Assembly: GCF_040605455.1 (NCBI RefSeq)
Contig: NZ_JBEXCV010000023.1
Location: forward strand, 15,726-79,725
DNA: 64,000 nucleotides
Origin: Embleya sp040605455
GTDB taxonomy: Bacteria; Actinomycetota; Actinomycetes; Streptomycetales; Streptomycetaceae
Reading direction: 5' to 3'
This document shows positions 16,580 to 24,449 of the stretch, piece after piece (position 1 is the stretch's first letter; each line of letters begins with the position of its first letter). Below the pieces are notes generated by a model, which was given only the letters and a program-made list of their open reading frames with translations, ran no database searches and was not told the DNA's origin. The translations under genes and the position numbers were made by a program.

Positions 16580-16840
16580 GAGACCGTGGCGACCTAACTA
16601 CTGGAAGAGGGAGAAGGGCGATGCGGCTTGCATTCTAAAAGCCGCGCGTACCTCGGCCACCCGAGTTCACGCCCGGCTTTGGCCGCGGGCCGGAAGTCTG
16701 GCAGAATGGCCAGCTGAGTACCCGGGGCATTGCCGGACCCTCTCTCCGCATGCTTACCGTGTCCACGATCAGCCGAGCTTCATGTCCCCACGTGAATGCC
16801 GGCTGTTCACCCACGTCAAGATGCAGGAGACACCACTCTC
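16580..16840. other. Divergent intergenic region proS/rpsP
   Basis: About 260 bp that must hold the proS promoter on the left and the rpsP promoter on the right (listed). A 7-bp inverted repeat, GCGGCTT/AAGCCGC, lies at 16623-16629 and 16639-16645 within the proS leader, near the AT-rich cattctaaaa. I saw no tRNA-like or T-box pattern. Confidence 0.5.
16679..16707 (+). promoter_or_regulatory. Candidate promoter of rpsP
   Basis: TTGGCC (16679-16684), a 17-base spacer and CAGAAT (16702-16707) form a HrdB-type promoter. It gives a leader of about 125 bases before the rpsP start at 16841. Confidence 0.5.
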
Positions 16841-17308
16841 GTGGCAGTCAAGATCAAGCTGAAGCGCCTGGGCAAGATCCGTTCGCCCCACTACCGCATC
16901 GTCGTCGCCGACGCCCGCACCAAGCGTGACGGTCGGGCGATCGAGGAGATCGGTATCTACCACCCGATGGAGAACCCCTCGCGCATCGAGGTCGACTCCG
17001 AGCGGGCGCTCTACTGGCTGGGTGTCGGCGCGCAGCCGACCGAGCCGGTCGCGCACATCCTCAAGCTCACCGGCGACTGGCAGAAGTACAAGGGTCTGCC
17101 GGCCCCGGCCCCGCTGCTCGTCGCCGCGGAGAAGGCCGACAAGAAGTCGCTCTTCGAGGCCGCCGCCCGTGAGGCGATGGACGAGCCCAAGGACGGCGCC
17201 ACCACGCCGAAGGCCAAGAAGGAGAAGAAGGTCGAGGCCGCCGCCGAGACCGAGACTCCGGCCGCCGAGGGCGAAGCCGCCGCCGAGACCGCCGCTAACG
17301 AGGGCTGA
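16841..17308 (+). CDS. rpsP: 30S ribosomal protein S16
   Basis: Small-subunit protein S16. The conserved core (about 1-85) begins VAVKIKLKRLGKIRSPHYRI and includes the usual GRAIEEIGIYHP. The total of 155 residues is longer than the E. coli protein because of a Lys/Ala/Glu-rich tail (KAKKEKKVEAAAETE), common in streptomycetes. The GTG at 16841 is preceded by AGGAGA. It heads the ribosome-maturation operon with khpA, rimM, trmD and rplS. Confidence 0.97.
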   Translation: MAVKIKLKRLGKIRSPHYRIVVADARTKRDGRAIEEIGIYHPMENPSRIEVDSERALYWLGVGAQPTEPVAHILKLTGDWQKYKGLPAPAPLLVAAEKADKKSLFEAAAREAMDEPKDGATTPKAKKEKKVEAAAETETPAAEGEAAAETAANEG

Positions 17309-17310
17309 CC

Positions 17311-17550
17311 GTGCTCGAGGAAGCCCTCGAACACTTGGTCAAGGGCATCGTCGAGCATCCGGACGAGGTCAAGGTACGGGCGCGTAATCTCCGCCGCGGC
17401 CGCATTCTCGAGGTTCGGGTCCACCCCGAAGACCTCGGGAAGGTCATCGGTCGAGGCGGTCGCACCGCGCGTGCGCTGCGCACCGTCGTGACCGCGCTCG
17501 GCGGCCGGGGAGTCCGCGTCGACCTCGTCGACGTCGACCAGGTTCGCTGA
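17311..17550 (+). CDS. khpA: KH-domain RNA-binding protein KhpA
   Basis: A 79-residue single KH domain protein with the loop signature VIGRGGRTARAL. It starts two bases after the rpsP stop (TGA CC GTG), so translation is likely coupled. KhpA proteins bind RNA, often with KhpB, and are nearly always placed between rpsP and rimM. The strongest hairpin in the operon follows immediately. Confidence 0.95.
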   Translation: MLEEALEHLVKGIVEHPDEVKVRARNLRRGRILEVRVHPEDLGKVIGRGGRTARALRTVVTALGGRGVRVDLVDVDQVR

Positions 17551-17578
17551 CGTACTCGGACATCACCGTCCAACCGGG

Positions 17579-17610
17579 AGCTGCCCGGCGGAGCTTTCCG
17601 CCGGGCAGCT
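17579..17610 (+). terminator. Strong hairpin between khpA and rimM (terminator or attenuator)
   Basis: A perfect 14-bp stem (17579-17592 with 17597-17610) with a GCTT loop is followed by TCTTGG. It would separate rpsP-khpA from rimM-trmD. The segment after it (17611-17680) is relatively AT-rich, with repeated GGCATAxGCAGTC units, and may contain an internal promoter. Confidence 0.65.
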
Positions 17611-17723
17611 TCTTGGCATATGCAGTCCGGGCATACGCAGTCTTGGCATTTCCGGCTTCGTGGCATTTTCCCTCCTGCCCCGGGCACGAGGTCCCACTCG
17701 GGGCAGAGATCGAGGAGTCGCAG

Positions 17724-18443
17724 GTGCAGCTTGTGGTCGGCCGTATCGGCAAGGCGCACGGCATCAAGGGCCAGGTGACCGTCGAGGTCCGCACCGACGA
17801 GCCCGAAGTGCGGCTCGCACCCGGCGCGGTGCTGATGACGGATCCCCCGTCGGTCGGTCCGTTGACCATCGCCGACGGCCGGGTGCACAGCGGCCGGCTG
17901 CTGCTCACCATCGAGGGCGTGACCACCCGCAGCGGCGCCGAGGCGCTGCGCAACACGCTGCTGATCGCCGAGGTCGACCCCGAGGAACTGCCCGAGGACC
18001 CCGAGGAGTACTACGACCACCAGCTGATCGGGCTCGACGTGGTCACCGCGGACGGCGAGGCGATCGGCGAACTGACCGAGGTCGTCCACCTGCCCTCGCA
18101 GGACCTGTTCATGGTCCGCCGGTCGGACGGTCGCGAGGTGATGATCCCGTTCGTGCACCAGATCGTCCCGGAGATCGACCTGGAGAACCAGCGCGCGGTG
18201 ATCACTCCGCCACCGGGTCTGCTGGACGCGGAGAACGCGGTGCTCGCGGTGCCGGACCCGGAGGCGGGCGAGACCGAGCCGCGTGAGCGCAAGCCGAAGA
18301 AGACCAAGCCGAAGAAGCTCACGGCCGCCGAACGCGCCGAGGCGAAGGCCGCCCGGGCCGCGGCGAAGCCGGAGCCCGACGCGAAGCCCGAGCCGGGGTC
18401 GACGCCGCAGTCGAAGGCGGAGCCCGAGCAGGACCCCTCGTGA
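17724..18443 (+). CDS. rimM: Ribosome maturation factor RimM
   Basis: Assists 30S maturation by binding S19. The RimM N-terminal barrel begins VQLVVGRIGKAHGIKGQVTV, and a PRC-barrel domain (about 95-175) contains EEYYDHQLIGLDV and VMIPFVHQIVPEID. After about residue 185 there is a 55-residue Lys/Ala/Pro-rich tail (KPKKTKPKKLTAAERAEAKA), giving 239 residues. The GTG at 17724 has GAGGAG seven bases upstream. Earlier in-frame codons overlap the hairpin region and are not credible. Confidence 0.95.
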   Translation: MQLVVGRIGKAHGIKGQVTVEVRTDEPEVRLAPGAVLMTDPPSVGPLTIADGRVHSGRLLLTIEGVTTRSGAEALRNTLLIAEVDPEELPEDPEEYYDHQLIGLDVVTADGEAIGELTEVVHLPSQDLFMVRRSDGREVMIPFVHQIVPEIDLENQRAVITPPPGLLDAENAVLAVPDPEAGETEPRERKPKKTKPKKLTAAERAEAKAARAAAKPEPDAKPEPGSTPQSKAEPEQDPS

Positions 18444-19258
18444 GGATCGACGTCGTCACGATCTTCCCCGAATACCTCGCACCGCTGGACGTCTCCCTGG
18501 TGGGCAAGGCGTGTGCCAAGGGGCTGATCGACGTACACCTGCACCAACTGCGGGACTGGACGTACGACGTGCACAAGACCGTCGACGACACTCCGTACGG
18601 CGGCGGCCCCGGCATGGTGATGAAGCCCGAACCGTGGGGCCTCGCGCTGGACGCGGTGCTGGAGCGCGGCGCGAGCGCGGCGGCATCGGTGCCGCGGATG
18701 ATCGTGCCGACCCCGTCCGGGCGGCCGTTCACCCAGGATCTCGCGGTCGAATTGGCCGAGGAGCCGTGGCTGCTGTTCGCGCCGGCCCGGTACGAGGGCA
18801 TCGACCGGCGGGTGCTCGACGAGGCGGCGACCCGGATGCGGGTGGACGAGGTGTCCATCGGCGACTATGTGCTCGCCGGCGGCGAAGTGGCCGTGCTGGT
18901 CATGGTCGAGGCGGTGGCTCGGCTGCTGCCCGGCGTGCTCGGCAATGCCGAGTCGCACCGGGACGACTCGTTCGCACCGGGTGCGATGGCCAACCTGCTC
19001 GAGGGACCGGTGTACACCAAGCCCGCACAGTGGCGCGGCCGCGAGGTGCCACCGATCACGGTGTCCGGGAACCACGGCGCGATCGCCCGCTGGCGGCGGG
19101 ACGAGGCGCTGCGCCGCACCGCCGCACACCGGCCCGACCTGATCGCCCGGATCGACCCGGCGGCCGTGGACAAGAAGGACCGGGCCACCCTCGCCGAGCT
19201 GGGCTGGGTCGAGCGGGACGGCCGGTTTCAGCCGGCCGATACACCTGTGGCAGACTGA
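18440..19258 (+). CDS. trmD: tRNA (guanine37-N1)-methyltransferase TrmD
   Basis: Methylates G37 of tRNAs that read CNN codons using S-adenosylmethionine; 272 residues. The SPOUT trefoil-knot landmarks are DDTPYGGGPGMVMKPEP near residue 50 and SIGDYVLAGGEVAVLVM near 140, with LLEGPVYTKPAQW further on. The GTG overlaps the rimM stop (GTGA). Confidence 0.97.
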   Translation: MRIDVVTIFPEYLAPLDVSLVGKACAKGLIDVHLHQLRDWTYDVHKTVDDTPYGGGPGMVMKPEPWGLALDAVLERGASAAASVPRMIVPTPSGRPFTQDLAVELAEEPWLLFAPARYEGIDRRVLDEAATRMRVDEVSIGDYVLAGGEVAVLVMVEAVARLLPGVLGNAESHRDDSFAPGAMANLLEGPVYTKPAQWRGREVPPITVSGNHGAIARWRRDEALRRTAAHRPDLIARIDPAAVDKKDRATLAELGWVERDGRFQPADTPVAD

Positions 19259-19372
19259 GACGCTGTTGCCATGTCCCGATCCGGACCGGGTTCCCCGGGA
19301 GTCGGACGGCACCCCTGCCACAGGGGGAGCGCCACTCGGGAGCGGCGACCCCACACCTGTGACCACGAAACC

Positions 19373-19396
19373 CGTGGGTGACCTGTGGCACCCACG
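19373..19396 (+). promoter_or_regulatory. Leader hairpin before rplS
   Basis: In the 153-base gap between trmD and rplS, CGTGGGTG (19373-19380) pairs perfectly with CACCCACG (19389-19396) around an eight-base loop, 15 bases before the rplS start. Other short inverted repeats occur upstream (ggtgccac/ctgtggca-like segments). The gap could be a structured L19 leader; no function is proven by sequence. Confidence 0.4.
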
Positions 19397-19411
19397 AGAA
19401 AGCGACGCGAG

Positions 19412-19771
19412 ATGAACAAGCTCGACCACATCGATGCCGCATCCCTGCGGGACGACGTCCCGGACTTCCGTTCCGGTGACACCCTCAAGGTGCACGTGCG
19501 AGTCATCGAAGGCAACAAGTCCCGCGTCCAGGTCTTCCAGGGCTTCGTCCTGCGTCGCCAGGGTGACGGCGTGCGCGAGACCTTCACGGTCCGCAAGGTC
19601 AGCTACGGCGTCGGCGTGGAGCGCACCTTCCCGGTGCACACCCCGGTGATCGAGAAGATCGAGCTGGTCACCCGCGGTGCGGTCCGTCGCGCGAAGCTGT
19701 ACTACATGCGCGACCTGCGCGGCAAGGCCGCGAAGATCAAGGAGAAGCGCACGGACCGTCCGGGCCGCTGA
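19412..19771 (+). CDS. rplS: 50S ribosomal protein L19
   Basis: Large-subunit protein at the 30S/50S interface, 119 residues, normal length. Signature region RSGDTLKVHVRVIEGNKSRV and the C-terminal RGAVRRAKLYYMRDLRGKAA. I use the ATG at 19412 (MNKLDHID); a GTG nine codons upstream is in frame but adds nonconserved residues. It is the last gene of the translation operon before the signal peptidases. Confidence 0.97.
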   Translation: MNKLDHIDAASLRDDVPDFRSGDTLKVHVRVIEGNKSRVQVFQGFVLRRQGDGVRETFTVRKVSYGVGVERTFPVHTPVIEKIELVTRGAVRRAKLYYMRDLRGKAAKIKEKRTDRPGR

Positions 19772-19836
19772 CCCGTACGTTCCACCCGGGGTGCCTCGGC
19801 CATGTCGACGCGACCCGGACGCTAGGCTCGTTCGCG

Positions 19837-20931
19837 ATGGACGACGCAGAGCAGAGCAAAGGCCGTGCCTCCACGGCGGAGGAATCCGCCGGTACCTCGT
19901 CCACCGAGGTCGTGGAGGCGCGGCCTTCGCGTGTCTCGGGGCAGGCACGGAGCGCGGACGGCGACGAGAGCGGCTCCGAGGGGGCCGTCGCGACGGTCAC
20001 GGAGGCGGTGAAGTCTCCAATCCTGGTAAAGGATTCGGCCGTGAACCGGACCCCGGCTTCGGCTGCGGACCCCGTACCCGCAGCCGCCCCGGAGCTCGCC
20101 GCGGACGCGCGCGTCGCCGCCGACTCCGTCCCCGATTCCGACCGCGATTCGGCGGCGGAGCGGGACGAGCCCGTCGAGCCGGCGGACGCCGTCGCCGACA
20201 CCGCCGACACCGATGACGACAAGGCCGACGACCCCGACGACGCGCTCCCCGCGCCGCGCCGGCGGCGGATGCCCGCGTGGGTCGAACTGCCACTCCTGGT
20301 CGCGGTGGCGATGGTGGTCGTGCTCGCGGTGAACTCGTGGGTGGCCCAGCCGTTCGTGATCCCGAGCGGTTCGATGGAGAACACGCTGCAGGTCGGCGAC
20401 CGGGTCCTGGTCAACAAACTCGCCTACCGATTCGGGGACATCCGACGCGGCGACATGATCGTCTTCGACGGACGCGGCTCGTTCACGCCCGAGGACACCG
20501 ACAAGCCCAACCCGGTGACCGGCGCACTGCGCAAGCTCGGTGGGGTGTTCGGCTTCACGAACCCGGACGACAGCGACTTCGTCAAGCGGGTGATCGGGAT
20601 CGGCGGCGACGTGGTCAAGTGTTGTGACGCGCAGGGTCGGGTCACCGTCAACGGCGTGCCGCTCGACGAGGGCGACTATCTGCATCCGGGTGACAAGCCC
20701 TCGGACTTCCCCTTCGAAGCCGAGGTGCCCAAGGGCAAGCTGTGGGTCATGGGCGACCACCGCAGCAACTCGGCCGACTCGCGCGACCACCTCGGCGACC
20801 CGGGCGGCGGCATGGTGCCCGAGCGCCGGGTGATCGGGCGGGCGCAGTGGATCATCTGGCCGTTCGGTCGGATCCAGGGCGCGGACCGGCCGAGGACGTT
20901 CGAGCAGTCGGACTTCGACCGTCGTGGGTAA
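19837..20931 (+). CDS. lepB: Type I signal peptidase, first of three tandem copies
   Basis: Membrane serine protease that removes signal peptides from secreted proteins; 364 residues. A ~145-residue acidic, disordered cytoplasmic region precedes one membrane segment (about 149-167, VELPLLVAVAMVVVLAVNSW). Catalytic Ser179 is in VIPSGSMENTL and the general-base Lys is near 250 in DFVKRVIGIGGD. Box E reads MGDHRSNSADSRD. No second membrane segment is present at the C terminus, unlike the next two copies. TAGGCT (19823-19828) ends eight bases before the ATG, so the transcript may be leaderless. Confidence 0.95.
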   Translation: MDDAEQSKGRASTAEESAGTSSTEVVEARPSRVSGQARSADGDESGSEGAVATVTEAVKSPILVKDSAVNRTPASAADPVPAAAPELAADARVAADSVPDSDRDSAAERDEPVEPADAVADTADTDDDKADDPDDALPAPRRRRMPAWVELPLLVAVAMVVVLAVNSWVAQPFVIPSGSMENTLQVGDRVLVNKLAYRFGDIRRGDMIVFDGRGSFTPEDTDKPNPVTGALRKLGGVFGFTNPDDSDFVKRVIGIGGDVVKCCDAQGRVTVNGVPLDEGDYLHPGDKPSDFPFEAEVPKGKLWVMGDHRSNSADSRDHLGDPGGGMVPERRVIGRAQWIIWPFGRIQGADRPRTFEQSDFDRRG

Positions 20932-22042
20932 GCGCGGCAAGCCCAAGGGCGGCCGCGCCGCCGACACCGGCACGTCCGGGCCGGCCACGCGTGCGCATGC
21001 CCCCGGCGCTTCGCCTGCGGCACCGGCCGCCGCGGTGGTGCTCGGCGAGGCCGAACCGCCGATCGCCGCCCCCTCGGTCGAGGTGGGCGCACCCAAGCGG
21101 CGGCGGCGCGGCCGGCGCTCGCGGCGCAAGGAGAAGGTGGTGCCGCTATGGCGCGAGTTGCCGATGCTGGCGGTGATCGCGCTCGCGCTCGCGCTGCTCA
21201 TCAAGACCTTCCTCGTGCAGGCGTTCTACATTCCGTCCGGTTCGATGGAGCACACCATCAACGTCGGCGACCGGGTGCTGGTGGACAAGTTCTCGCCGTG
21301 GTTCGGGTGGACCCCCGAACGCGGCGAGGTGGTGGTCTTCCCGGATCCGGGCGGGTGGTTGGGCGACAAGAAGTCGGACGACCCGCCGCCCGGGCTCAAA
21401 CAGATCAAGCAGGGCCTGGTGTTCGTCGGCATGTTGCCCTCGGACGACGAACAGGACCTGATCAAGCGGGTGATCGGGGTCGGCGGCGACACGGTGGCCT
21501 GCTGCGACCCCTCCGGCCGGATCACCGTCAACGGTGTCCCCTTGGACGAGCCGTACCTGTACCGGGGCAACGCGCCCTCGGAGAAGAGATTCAGTGTGAC
21601 CGTGCCCAAGGGTCGGTTGTGGGTGATGGGCGACCATCGCGGTGACTCGGCCGACTCGCGGGCACATATGGATCGGCCCTATCAGGGCACGATCCCGGAG
21701 AGCGATGTGGTCGGCCGGGCCGTCGTGGTGGCCTGGCCGTTCGGCCGGGCGCATCGACTGCCCGTTCCGGAAACGTTCGGGAACAAAGCCCTGTCGGTTG
21801 CGATTCCCCCGCCCACCCCGGTCGTTATGGGAATGGTGGGTGCGGTTCCGCTGGTCCTGCTACGCCGACGTGTACGCTCGCGCCGGCGCATGCCGGACCC
21901 CTGGGGCCGACATCGACCCGGCAACGTGCGCGGCACGGGTCGGAAATCATCAAGACAGAGCTGTGGGCAGCCGGTGGACAGCCCCGACCGGGTGCCGTCC
22001 GGCCTGCACGGGTACGAGGAGGCGCCATGGGGGAAGTCGTGA
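20924..22042 (+). CDS. lepB: Type I signal peptidase, second copy
   Basis: 372 residues. It starts at a GTG overlapping the previous gene by eight bases. A Lys/Arg-rich cytoplasmic part precedes the membrane segment LPMLAVIALALALLIKTFLV. Catalytic Ser107 is in YIPSGSMEHTI, Lys181 in DLIKRVIGVGGD and box E is MGDHRGDSADSR. A second membrane segment (VVMGMVGAVPLVLLRR) follows the catalytic domain, then ~55 residues of Arg/Pro-rich sequence whose coding overlaps the start of the third copy by 16 bases. Confidence 0.94.
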   Translation: MGKRGKPKGGRAADTGTSGPATRAHAPGASPAAPAAAVVLGEAEPPIAAPSVEVGAPKRRRRGRRSRRKEKVVPLWRELPMLAVIALALALLIKTFLVQAFYIPSGSMEHTINVGDRVLVDKFSPWFGWTPERGEVVVFPDPGGWLGDKKSDDPPPGLKQIKQGLVFVGMLPSDDEQDLIKRVIGVGGDTVACCDPSGRITVNGVPLDEPYLYRGNAPSEKRFSVTVPKGRLWVMGDHRGDSADSRAHMDRPYQGTIPESDVVGRAVVVAWPFGRAHRLPVPETFGNKALSVAIPPPTPVVMGMVGAVPLVLLRRRVRSRRRMPDPWGRHRPGNVRGTGRKSSRQSCGQPVDSPDRVPSGLHGYEEAPWGKS

Positions 22043-23187
22043 TCGGAGCGCGATCCGCTGGTGGAGACGACGATCGTGGGCGGGTGCCGCAGGAGCGGCA
22101 TCCGACCGACGCGCCGCACGATCCCGGAGCGCCACCGACCCAACCAACGAGCGGGGACGGACCCGCGCAGTCGCCCGATCTGGTGAAGCGACCAGAGGGT
22201 GCCGCCCCGGAGGCGGCGCCGATCTTCCCGCCGGCGGGTCCGACCCCCACGCCCGGCGGCCCGGGCGACGGTGCGCCGCCCGACGCGGACGAGCCGGGCG
22301 GCTCCGGTGGCTCGGACGGCCCGCAGGACTCCGGGGACGACGAGGGTGCCTCCGACTCGGGTGAACGGCGCAAGAAGAAGGGGTCGTTCTGGAAGGAACT
22401 GCCGCTGCTCCTGCTGATCGCCATCGTTCTGGCGCTGCTCATCAAGACCTTCCTGGTCCAGGCGTTCTCGATTCCCTCGGAGTCGATGGAGAACACCATC
22501 AAGGTCGGCGACCGGGTGCTGGTGAACAAGTTCTCGCCGTGGTTCGGCGCGGAGCCCGAGCGCGGTCAGGTCGTGGTCTTCCACGACCCGGGCAACTGGC
22601 TGCAGGAGGCCCCGAAGCAGTCCGACAACGCGGTGGTGCGCGGGTTGCAGAAGGGCATGTCCTGGGTCGGTCTGATGCCGTCCGCGGACGAGAAGGACCT
22701 GATCAAGCGGGTGATCGGGGTGGGCGGCGACCGGGTGCAGTGTTGTGACGCCCAGGGTCGCCTGATGGTCAACGGGAAGCCGTTGGACGAGAGTTCGTAC
22801 CTCAAGAAGGGTGTGGCCCCGTCGACGAAGGTGTTCGACGTGACCGTGCCCAAGGGTCGGATCTGGCTGATGGGCGACAACCGGGACAACTCGTCCGACT
22901 CGCGCTACCACATGGACCAACCGTTCAGCGGGACGGTCGACAAGGACCAGGTGATCGGGCGCGCGTTCACCGTGGTGTGGCCGCTGAACCGGATCCACCG
23001 GCTCGGCGTGCCGGGCACGTTCGATCAGCCGGGTCTGGGGCTCGACGTGATCGGCGGCACGCCGATGGCGGCCGGGCTGATCGGGGCCGTGCCGCTGGTG
23101 CTGTGGCGCCGGCGCCGGGCCGGGGTGGACGGCGCACCCGAGGCGGCGCCGGCCACGCGTGACCCCTCGGGAGCGCCGCCGGCCTGA
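22027..23187 (+). CDS. lepB: Type I signal peptidase, third copy
   Basis: 386 residues with a ~115-residue acidic leader. The first membrane segment is ELPLLLLIAIVLALLIKTFL. The nucleophile motif is SIPSESMENTI, with Ser153 preceded by Glu where the other two copies have Gly. Lys227 is in DLIKRVIGVGGD and box E reads MGDNRDNSSDSR, the family consensus. A C-terminal membrane segment (MAAGLIGAVPLVLWRRR) follows. The ATG at 22027 follows GAGGAGG. S. coelicolor has four such genes at this place; here there are three. Confidence 0.95.
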   Translation: MGEVVIGARSAGGDDDRGRVPQERHPTDAPHDPGAPPTQPTSGDGPAQSPDLVKRPEGAAPEAAPIFPPAGPTPTPGGPGDGAPPDADEPGGSGGSDGPQDSGDDEGASDSGERRKKKGSFWKELPLLLLIAIVLALLIKTFLVQAFSIPSESMENTIKVGDRVLVNKFSPWFGAEPERGQVVVFHDPGNWLQEAPKQSDNAVVRGLQKGMSWVGLMPSADEKDLIKRVIGVGGDRVQCCDAQGRLMVNGKPLDESSYLKKGVAPSTKVFDVTVPKGRIWLMGDNRDNSSDSRYHMDQPFSGTVDKDQVIGRAFTVVWPLNRIHRLGVPGTFDQPGLGLDVIGGTPMAAGLIGAVPLVLWRRRRAGVDGAPEAAPATRDPSGAPPA

Positions 23188-23205
23188 CCGCGGGCCGCTT
23201 CGGTA

Positions 23206-23248
23206 CGGCCGGGTCGCTCGGGAATCCTTCTCCCGGGCGACCCGGCCG
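23206..23248 (+). terminator. Terminator after the signal peptidase cluster
   Basis: An 18-bp stem (23206-23223 with 23231-23248, one wobble) and a seven-base loop lie 19 bp past the last signal peptidase stop. Confidence 0.8.
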
Positions 23249-23273
23249 TTCGTGTTCGGGGCACAATCCGTGG

Positions 23274-23843
23274 ATGACGACTCAACCCGTGTCATGGCCC
23301 GGAGACGTGCCGGAGCCGGTTCCGGACTACCCCGCGGACCTTGCTCCCGACCTGGAACGCCGCGCCGTGCGTGTGGTCCTGCTCGACCCGGACGGCCGGG
23401 TGCTGCTGTTTCGCACCCGGGTCCCCGAATCCGACCCGTCGCAGTGGTACGACCTGCCGGGCGGCGGCCTCGACCCCGGCGAGACCTACGTGGATGCGGC
23501 GGTCCGGGAGATTTTGGAGGAGACCGGCCTGCGGATCACCCCCGCCGACGTGGGACCGCCCACTTGGCGGCGGAGTGTGACCTGGGTGCGTCCGGGGCAT
23601 CGGCGGGTGCAACACGAGTTCGTGGTCCTGGTCCGGATCGCCGAGCGGGCGCCGAAGGTCGGCGAGGATCGGTCGCAATGGACGGCCGAGGAGCTGGCCG
23701 AGTACCAGGAGGCGGTGTGGTGGTCCACGGCCGAGATCGCGGCCGCCCCGGTGCGGTTCTATCCCGGTCGGCTGCCCGAGCTGCTCGAGGCGTTCCTGGC
23801 CGGCGAGCTGATCGACGAGCCGTTCGAGTGGTGGAACGGCTGA
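23274..23843 (+). CDS. Nudix hydrolase
   Basis: 189 residues. The Nudix box is GGGLDPGETYVDAAVREILEETGL (split here: GGGLDPGETYVDAAVREI then LEETGL), a good match to Gx5Ex7REUxEExGU. It cleaves a nucleoside diphosphate linked to another group; substrate unknown. CACAAT (23262-23267) ends six bases before the ATG, suggesting a leaderless mRNA. It sits between the signal peptidases and DUF2469, as in Streptomyces genomes. Confidence 0.92.
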   Translation: MTTQPVSWPGDVPEPVPDYPADLAPDLERRAVRVVLLDPDGRVLLFRTRVPESDPSQWYDLPGGGLDPGETYVDAAVREILEETGLRITPADVGPPTWRRSVTWVRPGHRRVQHEFVVLVRIAERAPKVGEDRSQWTAEELAEYQEAVWWSTAEIAAAPVRFYPGRLPELLEAFLAGELIDEPFEWWNG

Positions 23844-23988
23844 GGGATGGCCGGCGGCCCGGGGCCCACCCGGGCGATCCGGGCCGCCCGCGGCCTCCCG
23901 GACGGTTGTGCCATGGTGCGCCGGTGGCCGCCAGGGTCGCCGGTACACAATGGGAGACGACAGCGAAGCGCAGGAGCGAGGGGCGCGC

Positions 23989-24315
23989 ATGAGTGCGGAA
24001 GATCTCGAAAAGTACGAGACCGAGATGGAGCTGCAGCTCTACCGCGAGTACCGCGACGTCGTGGGTCTCTTCAAGTACGTCATCGAGACGGAAAGGCGCT
24101 TCTACCTCACCAACCAGTACGAGCTGCACGTGAGGTCGGCCGACGGGGAGGTCTTCTTCGAGTTGTCCATGGCGGACGCGTGGGTGTGGGACATGTATCG
24201 ACCCGCGCGATTCGTGAAGAATGTCCGAGTTCTCACCTTCAAGGACGTCAACGTCGAGGAATTGACCAAGAGCGAGTTCGAGATGCCCTCGGGCAACGAG
24301 GGGTTCGGCGGCTGA
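23989..24315 (+). CDS. DUF2469 family protein
   Basis: A 108-residue conserved actinobacterial protein of unknown role, acidic, predicted cytoplasmic. Conserved blocks seen are MSAEDLEKYETEMELQLYRE and the middle VIETERRFYLTNQYELHV, ending ELTKSEFEMPSGNEGFGG. The ATG at 23989 follows GAGGGG; an upstream in-frame ATG at 23908 adds residues that do not belong to the family. It always lies near yraN and the rplS/lepB block. Confidence 0.93.
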   Translation: MSAEDLEKYETEMELQLYREYRDVVGLFKYVIETERRFYLTNQYELHVRSADGEVFFELSMADAWVWDMYRPARFVKNVRVLTFKDVNVEELTKSEFEMPSGNEGFGG

Positions 24316-24404
24316 GCGGCTGAGCCGCCGATCGCGGTCCCACACCCGCAAGGGCGGCATCCACAACGACCGGGGTTGTGCACAGCCGGTCGCGCACGCG
24401 CTCT

Positions 24405-24447
24405 CGACCACCTCCGGCCCCGGCATTGTCGGTGCCGGAGGTGGTCG
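24405..24447 (+). promoter_or_regulatory. Hairpin enclosing the yraN ribosome binding site
   Basis: CGACCACCTCCGGC (24405-24418) is perfectly complementary to GCCGGAGGTGGTCG (24434-24447). The 14-bp stem encloses the GGAGG at 24437-24441 that best explains a yraN start at 24450. It may also act as the terminator of the DUF2469 gene. Confidence 0.55.
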
Positions 24448-24449
24448 TC

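Noticed and set aside
16623..16645. T-box or tRNA-like element in the proS leader
   Set aside because: Only one short inverted repeat is present; no T-box bulge or specifier loop could be seen.
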